A program made the position numbers and the translations under genes. Below are positions 22,671 through 34,118 of a DNA stretch of 64,000 nucleotides, piece by piece. Numbering within the stretch: the stretch's first letter is position 1; each line of letters starts with the position of its first letter. The DNA comes from Anaeramoeba flamelloides (lineage: Eukaryota; Metamonada; Anaeramoebidae): NCBI GenBank assembly GCA_027625915.1, contig JANTQA010000047.1, positions 15,996,001 through 16,060,000 of the forward strand, in the 5' to 3' direction. The notes under the pieces are model-generated. The model did not search any database, had not been told where the DNA came from, and worked only from the letters and a program-made list of their open reading frames with translations.

Positions 22671-23299
22671 TTGAAAAATGAATCATGAAGTAAAATTTTT
22701 CTGACTAAAAAGTATATTCACTTTTATTATTATTTTCTGAAATGTGTTATTGTTTGAATAAGTTTGATCCTACTTAGCATTTTTTAAAAGTTCAAAAAGG
22801 AAATTTTTTACAAATACCTTTCAAAAAAACAATTATTTTATTGAAAAAGTTGGAAATCTTGATCGTCTTTGAAAGAGATTTACAATAGTGTCCTACAAAA
22901 ATAGAATTACTGATTTCTGAAATGATTTGTTATAAAACATTGACTTTAAACCTTGTAAAAAATATTAGTTTTATTTTTTTAATGGTATTTAATATGAGGA
23001 TTTTTTGAATAAATATGCATTTTATTTATAAACGAACTGGTTGATAATAAGTAAGGTAAATAAAATAGGCTACTATCATTGTTATAATTTATTTTTTTAT
23101 AGAAAGTGATCAACTTTAATTCTAAACATTTCCTATTTTATTGTAGAGTTTAAGGTGGTGGTGATATCATGACTCCAATGAAAATGAAATACATAATAGT
23201 TTATTGAAAAATTATATTTGCTTAATTAAGTTATAGAATCTTGAAAAAAAATTAAAAATAAAGGAAAAATTTTAATTTTATTATTTATATTTAACCTTT

Positions 23300-23555
23300 G
23301 TTTTAGTCAAATGGATCCAGTGTTTTTTTTTCAAATATCAATTATTTTTTATAATTAGCCTTTTAAGAAATAATAAGAAATAAGTAGGATAATCCACACC
23401 AAAGAAAAGTTTTTCCTATAGAAATAAAACGAAAAAATCAATTTATTTTTTCTTAAAAATTGAAAAACTCAAATTCTTAGGGCCATATTGAGAAAAACAA
23501 GAATGTTCGAAATAAGGATCTATTGAAGATCTTCACAAAATTCCAATCAAAAACA
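23300..23555 (+). repeat. dispersed repeat, copy 1 (pair with 46385-46645)
   Basis: Shares with 46385-46645 the ordered landmarks 'caattattttttata', 'aaataagtag', 'caaagaa', 'tttcttaaaaattgaaaaac' and a final 'aaattccaa'-like segment. Strongly diverged. No coding content. Confidence 0.5.
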
Positions 23556-23584
23556 ACATGAGATTTCTACAATAGTTTACACTA

Positions 23585-23779
23585 CAGTCAGTTCCACTTT
23601 TAAGGCACAAACTGCTGCGAAATTTAAGACACAAAAAAATCTCAAATTAAGGAATAACGTTCAGATTCTAGTAAAATAAATCGTAAAAAAATAAATTACA
23701 AAATTTTGTGCCTTAATTTGAGATTTTTTTGTGCCTTCAATTTCGTTGAACGTTTGTACCTTAAAAGTGGAACTGATTG
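23585..23779. mobile_element. TA-flanked fold-back MITE (family M), copy 1
   Basis: A ~195-bp element, nearly palindromic along its length. It starts CAGTCAGTTCCACTTTTAAG and ends in the complementary GAACTGATTG, flanked on both sides by TA (23583-23584 and 23780-23781). Two internal GGCACAAA-type blocks pair across the centre. Ends CAGT plus TA duplication fit a non-autonomous Tc1/mariner-type element. Confidence 0.85.
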
Positions 23780-23851
23780 TATTTCAGTAGCGCATTAAGA
23801 ATAATAGTTCTTATCAAGTGACAACCAATCTTGTAATAACAAAAATTACAA

Positions 23852-24070
23852 ATGAATAAAGTTATCAAAAAAAAATCAAAAAAAAAAAAACTAGCAAAAA
23901 GTGAAAAAAATATGAAAAAAAGATTGCAATTTGGAAATTTTCCAAAAGAATTTTTATATTTTAATATTGATTCAAACCCTTTTGAGACAGGTAATTCACC
24001 CCCGAAAATGATCCACATTGACTGGAAAATGTTTTATAATAAAAATTTCAGAGAAAACCATAATAATTAA
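23852..24070 (+). other. short coding-like open frame of unknown nature
   Basis: A 72-residue Met-initiated frame. The first ~25 residues are Lys runs; the rest ('FPKEFLYFNIDSNPFETG', then a stretch with 'MIHIDWKMFY') has balanced composition unlike neighbouring noise. I do not recognise it. It begins 70 bp after a family-M element. It may be a decayed exon or a chance frame. Confidence 0.15.
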
Positions 24071-24608
24071 AACAAAAAAAAAACAAGCTATTTTATGGAT
24101 GTTATTTATTTTTTAGAACGAATATTCTATTGTCAATAATACATAGTTTTTAATTGTTAAATCAAAAAAAAAATCCACAAAATTTTTTTAAAATACACCT
24201 TTAACATAACTTAAGAAATTTTGTTACAAATAATTTACATGTTTTTGTTCATTTTTACAATTTTTACCATTTACTATTTACCGGGTTTCATGAAAATAAG
24301 CATTTTTAATTCTATTTATTGAAAAAGGAACATTATTTGTGATATTTAGACAATCTGTTGATTTTTTTCACAACATCACAAAAAAACACATTTATAAGTG
24401 AAATTTATTATATATTTAAAATATTGATAGAAAAAAAATCAATTTAATCAAACAGTATACATTGTAATATTATAAAACCATGAAATTAATATATATTAGA
24501 TATATTTTAATAAGTTATTTTGTTATTTTAGAGTGATAGAAAAAAAAGATCTACAAAGAAGCCCAGTAAAAATGTTTTTTTTTATATTAATTTTTTTCCC
24601 CATATTTG

Positions 24609-24612
<4 letters not shown>

Positions 24613-24640
<28 letters not shown>
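24613..24640. repeat. (AT)14 microsatellite
   Basis: Uninterrupted AT dinucleotide run of 28 bp in a gene-free region. Confidence 0.9.
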
Positions 24641-24646
<6 letters not shown>

Positions 24647-25639
24647 AATTAATTTTTTACCATATAAAAAGTTTTTATAATATTTTTACGATAATTCTCA
24701 CTATAATCAAGTAGATCAAAATTCTAATAAATAATTTTTTCTTATTCACAAATATCCAATAAATAAAATTTTCCAAGAGATCTTTAATTTGTTGCGAAAT
24801 TGTTCTTAAGCTTTATTCAATTTATATTCATTCAATTTTATATTCTATACCCCAGTTAAGTTTATTTGTCGAAATTATACTTGGCATAGTAAAAAATTCA
24901 AAATATTAACCAAAATAAAAAATTTCTTTCTCAATAATGTATTCTCAGAATAAAATGAAAAATATGCTACACAATTTTCAAGTAGTATCTAAATTATTAA
25001 TCGAAAAAATAAGTTCGAAATTTTTTTTTATATTGAAAATAATGAAAATTTTTGGTTTTCAAAAAATTGTTTTATAAAATATTTATTCTTTATATAATTT
25101 TTAAAACACCCATTTCAAAAACATAAACAAATTTACAAAAAAAAAATGATGTTTCCTCAAGATTCCATCTCAAGAAACTATCTTCGATTAAATTCCATTT
25201 TAACTTTTTTAAAAACTTAACAATAGATCTATTGAAGAATTTTTACATTTTTTGTAATATTCATGTGTCTGGTGGTCATTTCTAATATAAAAGCCAATTT
25301 TATTTCAAAAAATAATATAAAATAGCGTAATTTCAAACATATTTAATATAATTTAAATGAAATAATAAAAAACCTAAAAAAAAATCACATTTTTATATTA
25401 AAGAAAATCCAAATTTTATATTTTATGTGGTTAGAAATAAAATTTTATAAAAAATAAAAAAAATTTAAAAGACAACAATTAAAAAATATTCAATATTGTA
25501 ATTTTTAGGATTTATTAATAGATTTTAGATGAAAATTAATCATATTTTTATAATCAAAAACTTCCATGGAAAATTAAAACAAAATAATACAAAATTAAAA
25601 TTGTTTTTTTCACGTATTATAAAAAAGTCTATTTAAACC

Positions 25640-27830
25640 CCAATTCAAAATTTTTAACACACTAAAATTTGAATTTTGTAAAACAAAAACTTATTTTTTC
25701 AATTCAAGAAGAAATACCAAATTAGAATCATTCACTAATTGAAATATTAATAATTTTTCATAAATTACAATAGTAGCAAAACAAAATATAAAAAATTATC
25801 TATACAAATAAATCAAGGATGTGTTAAAATTTTTTGAGATACGGACAATTAAAAAATACATTGGTAAATTTGTTGAAATTCTATTAGGAATATTGATTGA
25901 TCAAAAGCTTAGATACCATCAGCTAATTTTATTGGGGTTCTTCTATTTGGAACAAACCGACTGTAACATAATATTAATTGTTGAAAAAAAATTTGATCCA
26001 AGGAAACAGATTAGGTAATTCAAAAAATAAAATAAATACAAAAAACTAAAAAGATGAAAAAATCTTTTTCATATTTTACAAAAATCAAATTTTAATTATA
26101 ATTTGAATGAAATTATATTATTGTGATTGTTTGTACCTTTTTAGCTGTGTGGCGAATTTTTAATTTTAGTTAACTTCTTATCAAACAAAGTTAATAATTC
26201 ATCCTTAAATGTAATATATTGGAAGGGGGGGGCAAGCGAATTTACACACAAAAAAAAATTTAATTTTCAAACTCTTTCAGGGTAAATTTCAATTTTTCGA
26301 TTTAAAAAACACAGTCATTTCAACTTTAAAGGGAAAAATGTTGAATCAAATTTTAGGAACAAAATATATTTTCAAATAAAAGATAATTATTCAATTTTTT
26401 TTTTTCATACGATTATTTTCCTCAAATACAACCTTTGTACCCTAATTTTTTTTTTTATTTTGTCTCATAAATTTCATTGAAATTTTGTGTCTTGAAAGTG
26501 GAACTCACTAATAATCTACCATAAATATCAAAACTTTTTGAAATCCAAACGAAATTGTAGCATTTAACAAGATCTCCTTACTTTACCTGATTTAAAAAGA
26601 TATAAATATATAGTTGGTTTAAAAGTGGTAAATACACTGTAAAAAATTCTGTAAACCTCCCAATTAATTTAGAGATAATATTTAAAGTCGCCTTATAGGA
26701 ATATTTTACAATTAAGGTGTTATTCTTCTACGACAACAATGCTAAATTTTAAAATATGTTATTGGCGGTATTCTCTACTTACAAATTTTGTATATTCTAA
26801 GTGTCAAAAAATTCTAATCGACTAAGAAAGCCATAAAAGAAAATTTGTTTAGTGAGATCAATTTTTTTTTTCCATTTTTTTTGGAAAAAAAAATCTAATA
26901 AATTCATTTTATTTCTTACATTATAACAAGATTTTACCTCGTTTATTACCATTTCAATTATTATTAGACAACAGCAAGTCTTTTTTACCCTTAATATTAA
27001 TATAAAGATTTTTTTTCTTTTTTGAGATAAAACTTTGAGTTCACCAAAAAATTGAAATATTTCACAGATTAAAAAATAATTATATTTTTTTAAGAATAGT
27101 ATTTATAATAATGAAAGTTTTAAAGTCATTTAAAAATTTTACCAAGAACCCCTGGTTTAATTTTAAGATGTGATTTGGTTTTTCAAAATAAAAATTACTT
27201 GAAGATATTTGGGAATTAGTAAATTTTATCCTCAAAATTCAAAATCATTTTTTTTCTGTCAAAAATGATTTGAATTGTAATAAGGATTCTTGTGAATAAA
27301 ACCAAATAATTTAAAAAAATTTAACAAAAGTTAAAATTTTATTGTTTTTTTTTTTTCGTTTTTTGAAAATCCAGAAAACAACTTTTTTAAAACATTAAAG
27401 AAAAAAAAAATTTTTACTTAATAGATCTCAATTTAATTGATAAACTGTAGTTAAGCTTCTACCAGATATTCATTTATTGAATCACCTATACCACAATTAG
27501 TTTTTTTGGCTGAGATTTGAATTGAAATATTAATCAAAGAAAAAGTAACAAAATAAAAAATTTGCTTTCAAAATCAAGACTTTCCAACATAAAACCAAAA
27601 ATGTGTTTTCCCATTTTCAAGAATTAACTTAATTCTTAATAAAAATAATAGGTTATTTTTTTCTCGTTTTATATTGGAAACATGCTAATTTTCGATTTCA
27701 AAAAAGAGACTCAAATCAATAAATTGTTTAAATGGAGGCTAACTCATCCGTTTCATAGTCGAAACACAAATTACAAAAAAAAAAATTTTTAAAGATCTTG
27801 ACAATATTTCATTTTATTTTCAAAAATGAC
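25640..27830 (+). repeat. long dispersed repeat, family R, copy 1
   Basis: Two collinear blocks match the formin intron: about 25640-26170 against 38455-39000 (shared 'gaaataccaaattagaa', 'cattcactaattgaaat', 'agataccatca.ctaattttgtttg'-like, 'ttctatttggaa') and about 26870-27830 against 39050-39900 (shared 'agatatttgggaa', 'ttttatcctcaaaattcaaaat'). The ~700 bp between the blocks is absent from the other copy and contains a family-M element, so it is at least partly an insertion. No intact ORF; possibly a decayed transposon. Confidence 0.65.
26312..26509. mobile_element. degenerate fold-back MITE (family M), copy 2
   Basis: Recognisable left end 'cagtcatttcaactttaaag' and right end 'cttgaaagtggaactcact', with the internal 'aaatttcattgaaattttgtg' block. 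Strongly diverged; the flanking TA is not preserved on the left. It sits in the segment that interrupts repeat R copy 1. Confidence 0.55.
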
Positions 27831-28825
27831 TACTCCCTTAATAGTTTTTTTAAAGATTCAAAATATAATGAAAAGTAATGACAATTTTAGATATGTGTGA
27901 TATCTGGAATATTGCTAAACATCCCTTACAGACTTTTTTAACTCATGTTTCAAAAGTAAAGTTGTAATTCTTTTTTCAGGCAAACTCTCCATCTTGACCA
28001 ATCAAAGAAACTGGAAAATAAAGAATAAGTAAATATAATTTTGGTATCTTAAAGCACGAATCTTAAAAAAAGATTCACAAATGTTTGAGATGAAATGTGA
28101 AATTTTTTCTCAATGAAATAGATTCTATCCTTGACAAAAGTTTTTATTTACTCAAAAAATAAAAACTTGCGAAAATAAAGAAAATATTTTCTAGGTTTTA
28201 TAAACAAATCCTTCATAAGTAAAAATATTTTCGAAAGAACAATAATCAGCATTCAAAATTGATTTGAAATTAAGGTATACAATTGTACATTGATATAGAT
28301 ATTATATTGGAACAAGAAGAAAAAAAATCACAGATACTCTTTGGAAACATATGTTTTATTTTCTTTTTCTGGGATTTTTAGGATCATTTGACTTTTTTTT
28401 TTTTTTGGGTTATTGTTAAAAGTAAATTTGTTTTTCAACTTAATTTTTTCAGTATTCATCAAGTGTTTTGTGAATTTTCTGATTTTCAGATATTTATACA
28501 ACAAAAGCCTTTGGGTAGAAAAAATAAGAATACATCACCAAAAATAATATCATTTTTTTGATTTGTTTTTTATTTTCAACACAAAAACTGTATTAAAATC
28601 AAAATTTCTTTGAATCAATAAAATTAATCCGAAAAACAAAAAGAAACAAATCCAACTAATCACGAAAGTAATCTCTTTTTAAAATAATTCAACCAAATAG
28701 TAAAAAAAGATTACCATCTTATTTGATAAAATAAAACAAAAAAGAAAAACAACAACAAGTTCTTCTTTCATAATCAAAAAAAAAAAAAAAAAAAGTAAAA
28801 AAAAAAAGCGCCAAACCAAGTACAA

Positions 28826-30595
28826 ATGTTTGAAATTTCAACTCTTCAAGAAACAAAATTTCCTATTATCCTATTTTTTCTTATTTTTTTTGGCTTTGGG
28901 TTCATAATTATCCTTGTTCGGATCATAATAAATGTGGTTGGTTATCTTTTACAAAAGAACCACTACAAGCCAAGGGTCTGGCAATTGAAATTAAAAGCAA
29001 AATACAAGCGTTCGCAATTGGTTTTAAATCACAAGCTCCGGATTGGGAACAAGTTTGGAACTCTTTTTGAAATAGTTCAGACTGTAGCGACCTTTTTTGC
29101 GATTTTCTTACTAATTTTAGAGCAATACTTTGACTCTGAACAATTGTTTACGTTCTTTGAAATTGTCTTCAGCTGCTTTTTTTTGTGTGACTATTTATTA
29201 AAAATGATGATTGCGACCGACAAATTGAGATATTATTTTTCAAGATGGGCGGTGATTGATTTTTTAAGTATCCTACCAATCGTCATTTCGCTGTTTGTTC
29301 CACGTGACACCACGACTACAGTCAGGACCCTCAGGGTGATCCGTGTGTTTCGGTTTTTCAATCTGTATCGGATCTTGCAATTCAGCTCTTCTCTCTTGAA
29401 AAGGCAGGTGTACAAGATCATCTTGACGCTCATGACTCTAATTTTGGTTTCTGCGATCATTATCCAGACCATCGAGGGCTACTTTGGCCAGGAACTCAAA
29501 TTCCACGACGCGATTTACTTCCTGGTGATCACCATCTCCACGGTGGGCTATGGGGACATCTCGCCACAGACAACATATGGAAGGATCTTCATGATCGGGG
29601 TCGTGCTCATCTTTTTGGTCGTGATGCCCGTGCAGGTAAATGATCTGCAGGCGATCAACAACGCACGTGAAAGCCTCATTGGCCAGGTTTATAAAAAAAA
29701 AAAGAACGAGAGCACAAAGCACATTTTATTCACTGGGTGCATCAACAAGCATGTTCTTTTGCATTTCTTAAAGGAGTTCTTTGTGCTTTGCAATTCATTA
29801 GAAAAATATGTGATCATCATCTTGTTGCCAGCAAAGCCCTCGTATGAAATTTTAAATTTTTTAAAGCACCCGTTTTTCCAAGATAAGGTGAAATGCATGA
29901 TCGGGCAGCCTTTAAACGAGCACGACCTCAAAAGAACGTCATTAAAAAATGCCCAGGCATGCTTTTTATTTGGAGACAAGTATTCAACGAACCCCACTTT
30001 ATCAAATTTGGGCCTAGTGATGTCTTTATATTCCTTAAATAATTATGCGCCAAAATGCAAGATGTACGCCCAAACCCTTCTTCCTTTAAGCAAAGTCCAA
30101 AAGCAGACAATTAACACCTCATTTTTAGTTTCCACAGATGAAATACGCCTTAAAATGCTTGCGCTATCCACAATGATCCCTGGATTTGCAACCCTAATTA
30201 CAAATTTGTTTCTTCGCCAATACTCTTGGTTTTCCGAAATAGATCCAAAGCTTATCCATTGGAAAAGAGAATATCTGCTTGGCACCTGCAATGAATTTCG
30301 AAAATGTATTACTCCGAAAATACTTGTCGGTATGGATTTCAATAGCGCCGCTCTGTATATTTACCAGAAATTTAACATTTTAATTATCGGAGTATGTCGA
30401 ACCACGATCCAAGTAAACAAACCGCCTCTAATAATGAATCCTGGATCAACTTTTATTTTGAAAAAGACATCAGAAATAGTGATAATTTCCAATGAAATTG
30501 ATTTTTCGAAATTTTGTAAAAAGGTTTTTAATACCAGTGAAAATATTTCTCAACTTAAAAAAGAAAAATCAAAATTTAATTTGGATCCTGGTTAT

Positions 30596-30640
<45 letters not shown>

Positions 30641-31194
30641 TTACAAAATCATTATAAAAATAAGAAGAAGAAGAAGAAGAAAAAGAAGAATCCTAAGAAG
30701 AATCCTAAGGAGAATCCTAAGAATAATAAACATTTAAACCAAGATGATTTTAAATTTGAAGATCGAGATTTTTTGAAGAGATCAAAAGAATTAATTGAAT
30801 TTGATGAGTGTGAAGAAGAATTAAATAACACTGGTAAATTTTTGGATTATAAAAATATTAATGAAAATAATTCAGATTTGAGAAATAAACCTTTTTCAAA
30901 AAAAAAATCAAAAATTATCAAAGAAAAAAATAAAAAAAATAAAAAAAAATTGAAGAAAATTAAAGACATTAAAGAATATTTAATGTCAATGGGATCAATT
31001 AAACAATCATTAATAAATAATGATCAAACTGATTTTATGAAATACTTATCTGGTCAAAAAAACAAATCCGTTTCGAATAAATTTGATTTAATTGATAATT
31101 ATTCGAGCTCCGAGTCGGGTTCTGATTTGGGTTCGGTTTCTAGTTATGGTTCTAGTTATGGTCCTAATTCTGATTCTGAAATTTCCAAATCTGA

Positions 31195-31247
<53 letters not shown>

Positions 31248-32953
31248 TTTTTACTTCTGAACACAATTCCAAATCTGATTCTAATTCCGATTCTGATTCT
31301 GATTCTGATTCTGATTCTGAAATTGGTACTAAAAATAAAAATCAAATCAAGACTGAATCCAAATTAAATTCAAATAAAAACAAAAATTATAAACAGAAAA
31401 TTAAGTCTAAAGAAAAGGAGATCAAAAAAAACAAAGTATCAATTATTAATGAAACACAATATTTTTATAAATTAGTTGGTTCCAAGCCAAGAAAGAAATT
31501 TTATCTTGAAAAAAGAAGGAAAAATTTAAAAGAATCTACAATTCTTCATTGCCAAGGATTTTTTGGCCATTTAATTATTGCGGGGTCTTATAGCGGGATT
31601 AGTAATTATATCAAAGAAATTCGAAAAAAAATTTGGGGTAACAATATTCCAATTGTGATTTTAAGTCCAAAAATGACAAAGGAGCAATGGGCACCATTAA
31701 GTATTTTCTCCAGGGTGTATTATCTCTGTGGTAATATTAAAAATAGCTATGATCTTTCCCGTGCCAACATACACACGGCAGCAAGACTATTACTTTTACC
31801 AAACCTTGATACGGGGGCTAATGATAATCTCCACCCTTCACAGATCAGCAATAATGACAATGTAAATGATAGTTTGAATCAAAACGAAAATAGTGGTTAT
31901 TATACAAATGATGATTACAATAATAAGCATTCGGAAGATGAACTATTCAAAGGGGCCGATGAAATTTTTGTGTTAAAAAGCATTGAACAAACGAAGCAAT
32001 TCCCCCCTTTAATTATTTCTGAAATTGACCATCCAAAAAGTTTAAAATTCTTAACAATACCAGAAAGGATTCCTGCCTTTAATAATAATAATATTGGATG
32101 TGGTGGTGGTGGTTGTGGTTGTGGCTGTGGCTGTGATGAAAACAAAGACGAAGATGATGATCAAATAATAAATGGTAAACTTGCAAAAAAAGAAACACAA
32201 TATCAAATAATTAAAAAAAAAAGTAAAAAAAAAGATATTTTTAATAAAAAATTACAAAAAAATTCAAAAAATCTTTTAGAAAAATTGAAAGAATTAGTTG
32301 AACATTCCTCTATTCGCCCCGAGATCAAATATTTAAAATCAGATGAATATTTAACAAATTGTTATTTTGCTGGTGGTTGGATTGTTTTATCCGGTTTTTG
32401 TGATGTTTTCCTGGCTTCTGCATATTGGAGACCCTTCCTTATCCAAATATTAAATACATTTTTATTTTATCAAAAAAATAATTTTAATGGCAAGAATGGT
32501 CACAAAAATGATCCAAATGGGGCGAAAAATAAAAAAGTAAAAATATCCTTAACAAAATTAAAGAAGAAAAAGGGATTGGAAAAAAATAAAATAAATAAAT
32601 GTAATTATAATGGCCAAGAATGCTTTTTATTTTTATTTAAACTCCCGTCTTGTTTTATTCACAAAACTTATTTAGAATTATTCACCTATTTAATTCAAGT
32701 TTATGACGCAATGCCCATAGCAATATACCGGTTTGGCTATTCTTATCCAAATTTTTCCCCATTGCCTTATGTTTATACAAATCCACCCAAATCAACTATT
32801 TTGCAAAAAAGAGATCGAATATATTTATTAACCAGGGATTTGGAGCATATTCATAATATACATGATACTTGTAAAAAAAATTTCTCGAAAAAATTTAGCA
32901 AAAAGGTTAATGTAAAAGATGAAAAAATGAGTACTGGGCAGGGAAACAAGTGA
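28826..32953 (+). CDS. Slo/BK-like potassium channel with two RCK domains
   Basis: A 1375-residue single-exon protein. Seen: hydrophobic S0 (~11-42), S1-S3 (~77-157), an Arg-bearing S4 with 'VRTLRVIRVFRFF' (~166-180), S5, the pore helix and K+ filter 'TISTVGYGD' (~235-243), S6 (~253-275), RCK1 from ~293 ('KHILFTGCINKHVLLHFLKEF', then HDLKRTSLKNAQACFLFGDKY) and RCK2 from ~895 ('GFFGHLIIAGSYSG' to 'VYTNPP'). This order is that of Slo1-type channels: voltage-gated K+ efflux at a membrane, tuned by ligand on the cytosolic gating ring. RCK1 and RCK2 are separated by ~340 low-complexity residues (poly-Asn, Lys, Gly-Ser and Ser-Asp repeats). The Slo1 'calcium bowl' Asp string is not present as such; a Cys/Gly-rich plus acidic run occupies a similar place. 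Start ATG follows a long A tract; stop is TGA, followed within 20 bp by AATAAA. Calcium activation is inferred, not shown; Slo2-like ion sensing is possible. Confidence 0.92.
30598..31320 (+). repeat. in-frame simple repeats in the channel's inter-RCK linker
   Basis: Three microsatellites lie in the coding frame: (AAT)n at about 30598-30641 encoding Asn, (TCTGGT)n at about 31195-31247 encoding Gly-Ser, and (TCTGAT)n at about 31285-31320 encoding Ser-Asp. All are multiples of three and keep the frame. They fall in the disordered linker, where length change should be tolerated. Confidence 0.9.
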
Positions 32954-33559
32954 GAAATTAAATATTAATAAAATCAATTTAATAACAAAGAAAAAAAATT
33001 ATTTTCTTCTGATTAATTTTTGTTTATCAAAAAAGTAAAAAATATTAGTTGATTAATGTATTTATAAACGTGTGTAATTATTTTAATAAAATTATTTTTT
33101 AAAATTTTCCTTTTTTAAAAAAATTGATGTGTTAATAAAGTATTCCGTTTTATTCTTTTGTTTATAAATACAAGTAATGTTCGTAAAGTATCAATTTAGA
33201 ATCATTTCTGGTAAAAATTTATAACACTTAGTAACTTTGAGTGGAATTCTTTTTTGTAATGTTTTTCAGATATTACTTGGTTTATCTAGAATGGGTGGTA
33301 TCCAATATTTTGGGTTAATTCGATAAAAATTCTAATTTTTATTTATTTATTTATTTATTTATTGTGAAAAGGGAGTAATCAAAGAAAATTTACTAAATAA
33401 AAAAGAGAAGATGAAAAATAATTAAAATATTAATATATAAAAAATATTATATCATTTACATGACCAAATTAAAAATTATCCACTGTCGTTGGATTTTCCG
33501 GGATTTGGAAGAATTGAAAAAAATCAAGGATTTTACTCAATTCTATCGACCTCCTGTAA

Positions 33560-33830
33560 AACCTACATTAGCTTTTTTTTAATTTTCGAAATAAAAAGAA
33601 AATTTTTGAAATTTTCTTTTGATTTCTTAAATTAAAAAAAAAGATTTGTTAGATTTTCTTGAGTTTTCGATTTATTTGTTAAGTGTTCTAGGTTTTTTTT
33701 ACTTTTTGAAATAAACAGAAGATTTATTAAAATTTTCGGTGTATTTCAAAAAGTAAAAAAAACCTAACGAAAATCGATAACATTTATAGATAAAACAGAA
33801 AACCTCAAGAAAAACTCGGTATTCGGCGGT
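33560..33830. repeat. palindromic repeat cluster, family P, copy A
   Basis: Contains a fold-back unit 'aggttttttttactttttg'/'caaaaagtaaaaaaaacct' around a centre with 'attaaaattttcggt', plus neighbouring inverted pairs 'gaaaacctcaagaaaa' and 'ttttcttgagttttc'. It is followed by 'cggtacttgacgacac', which recurs in similar form after copy B. Related clusters lie at about 45490-45775, 52800-53030 and 62940-63380. Confidence 0.65.
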
Positions 33831-33921
33831 ACTTGACGACACTTCTCCTGAAACGGGGGGGGGGTAAAAACCTGATAGAATTATTATCGTTAATAAATAA
33901 AGAATCCACAAACTGTGATTA

Positions 33922-34118
33922 CAGTCAGTTCCACTTTTAAGGCACAAACCTTCAACTGAATTTAAAGCACAAAAAAATCTCAAATTGAGGCATAAAATTT
34001 GGAATATTTTTTTTTACAAATTATTTTACTAGAATTTAAATTTTGTGCCTTAATTTGAGAAATTTTTTTGTGCTTTAAATTCCGTTGAAAGTTTGTGCCT
34101 TAAAAGTAGAACTGACTG
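33922..34118. mobile_element. TA-flanked fold-back MITE (family M), copy 3
   Basis: 197 bp, starts CAGTCAGTTCCACTTTTAAG, ends in GAACTGACTG, flanked by TA at 33920-33921 and 34119-34120. The arms pair over most of their length. Closely similar to the copies at 53146 and 63440. Confidence 0.85.

Larger units (their letters stand above)
21265..28825. other. gene-free, repeat-rich interval between divergent dynein and channel genes
   Basis: Dynein reads left and the channel reads right, so both 5' flanks lie here. The ~200 bp next to dynein and the ~60 bp next to the channel are rich in A on each coding strand. In between are a TIR element, two copies of the TA-flanked fold-back element, a ~2.2-kb diverged repeat and an (AT)14 tract. 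I see no conserved gene or RNA gene. Confidence 0.6.

Noticed and set aside
24613-24640. (AT)n tract as a CRISPR-like or regulatory array
   Set aside because: A simple dinucleotide microsatellite in a eukaryotic gene-free region; no spacers or unit structure.
29233-30342. Series of reverse-strand open frames opposite the channel pore and RCK1
   Set aside because: They overlap the conserved plus-strand channel exon, are not conserved in kind, and arise because the G+C-rich segment has few stops on the other strand.
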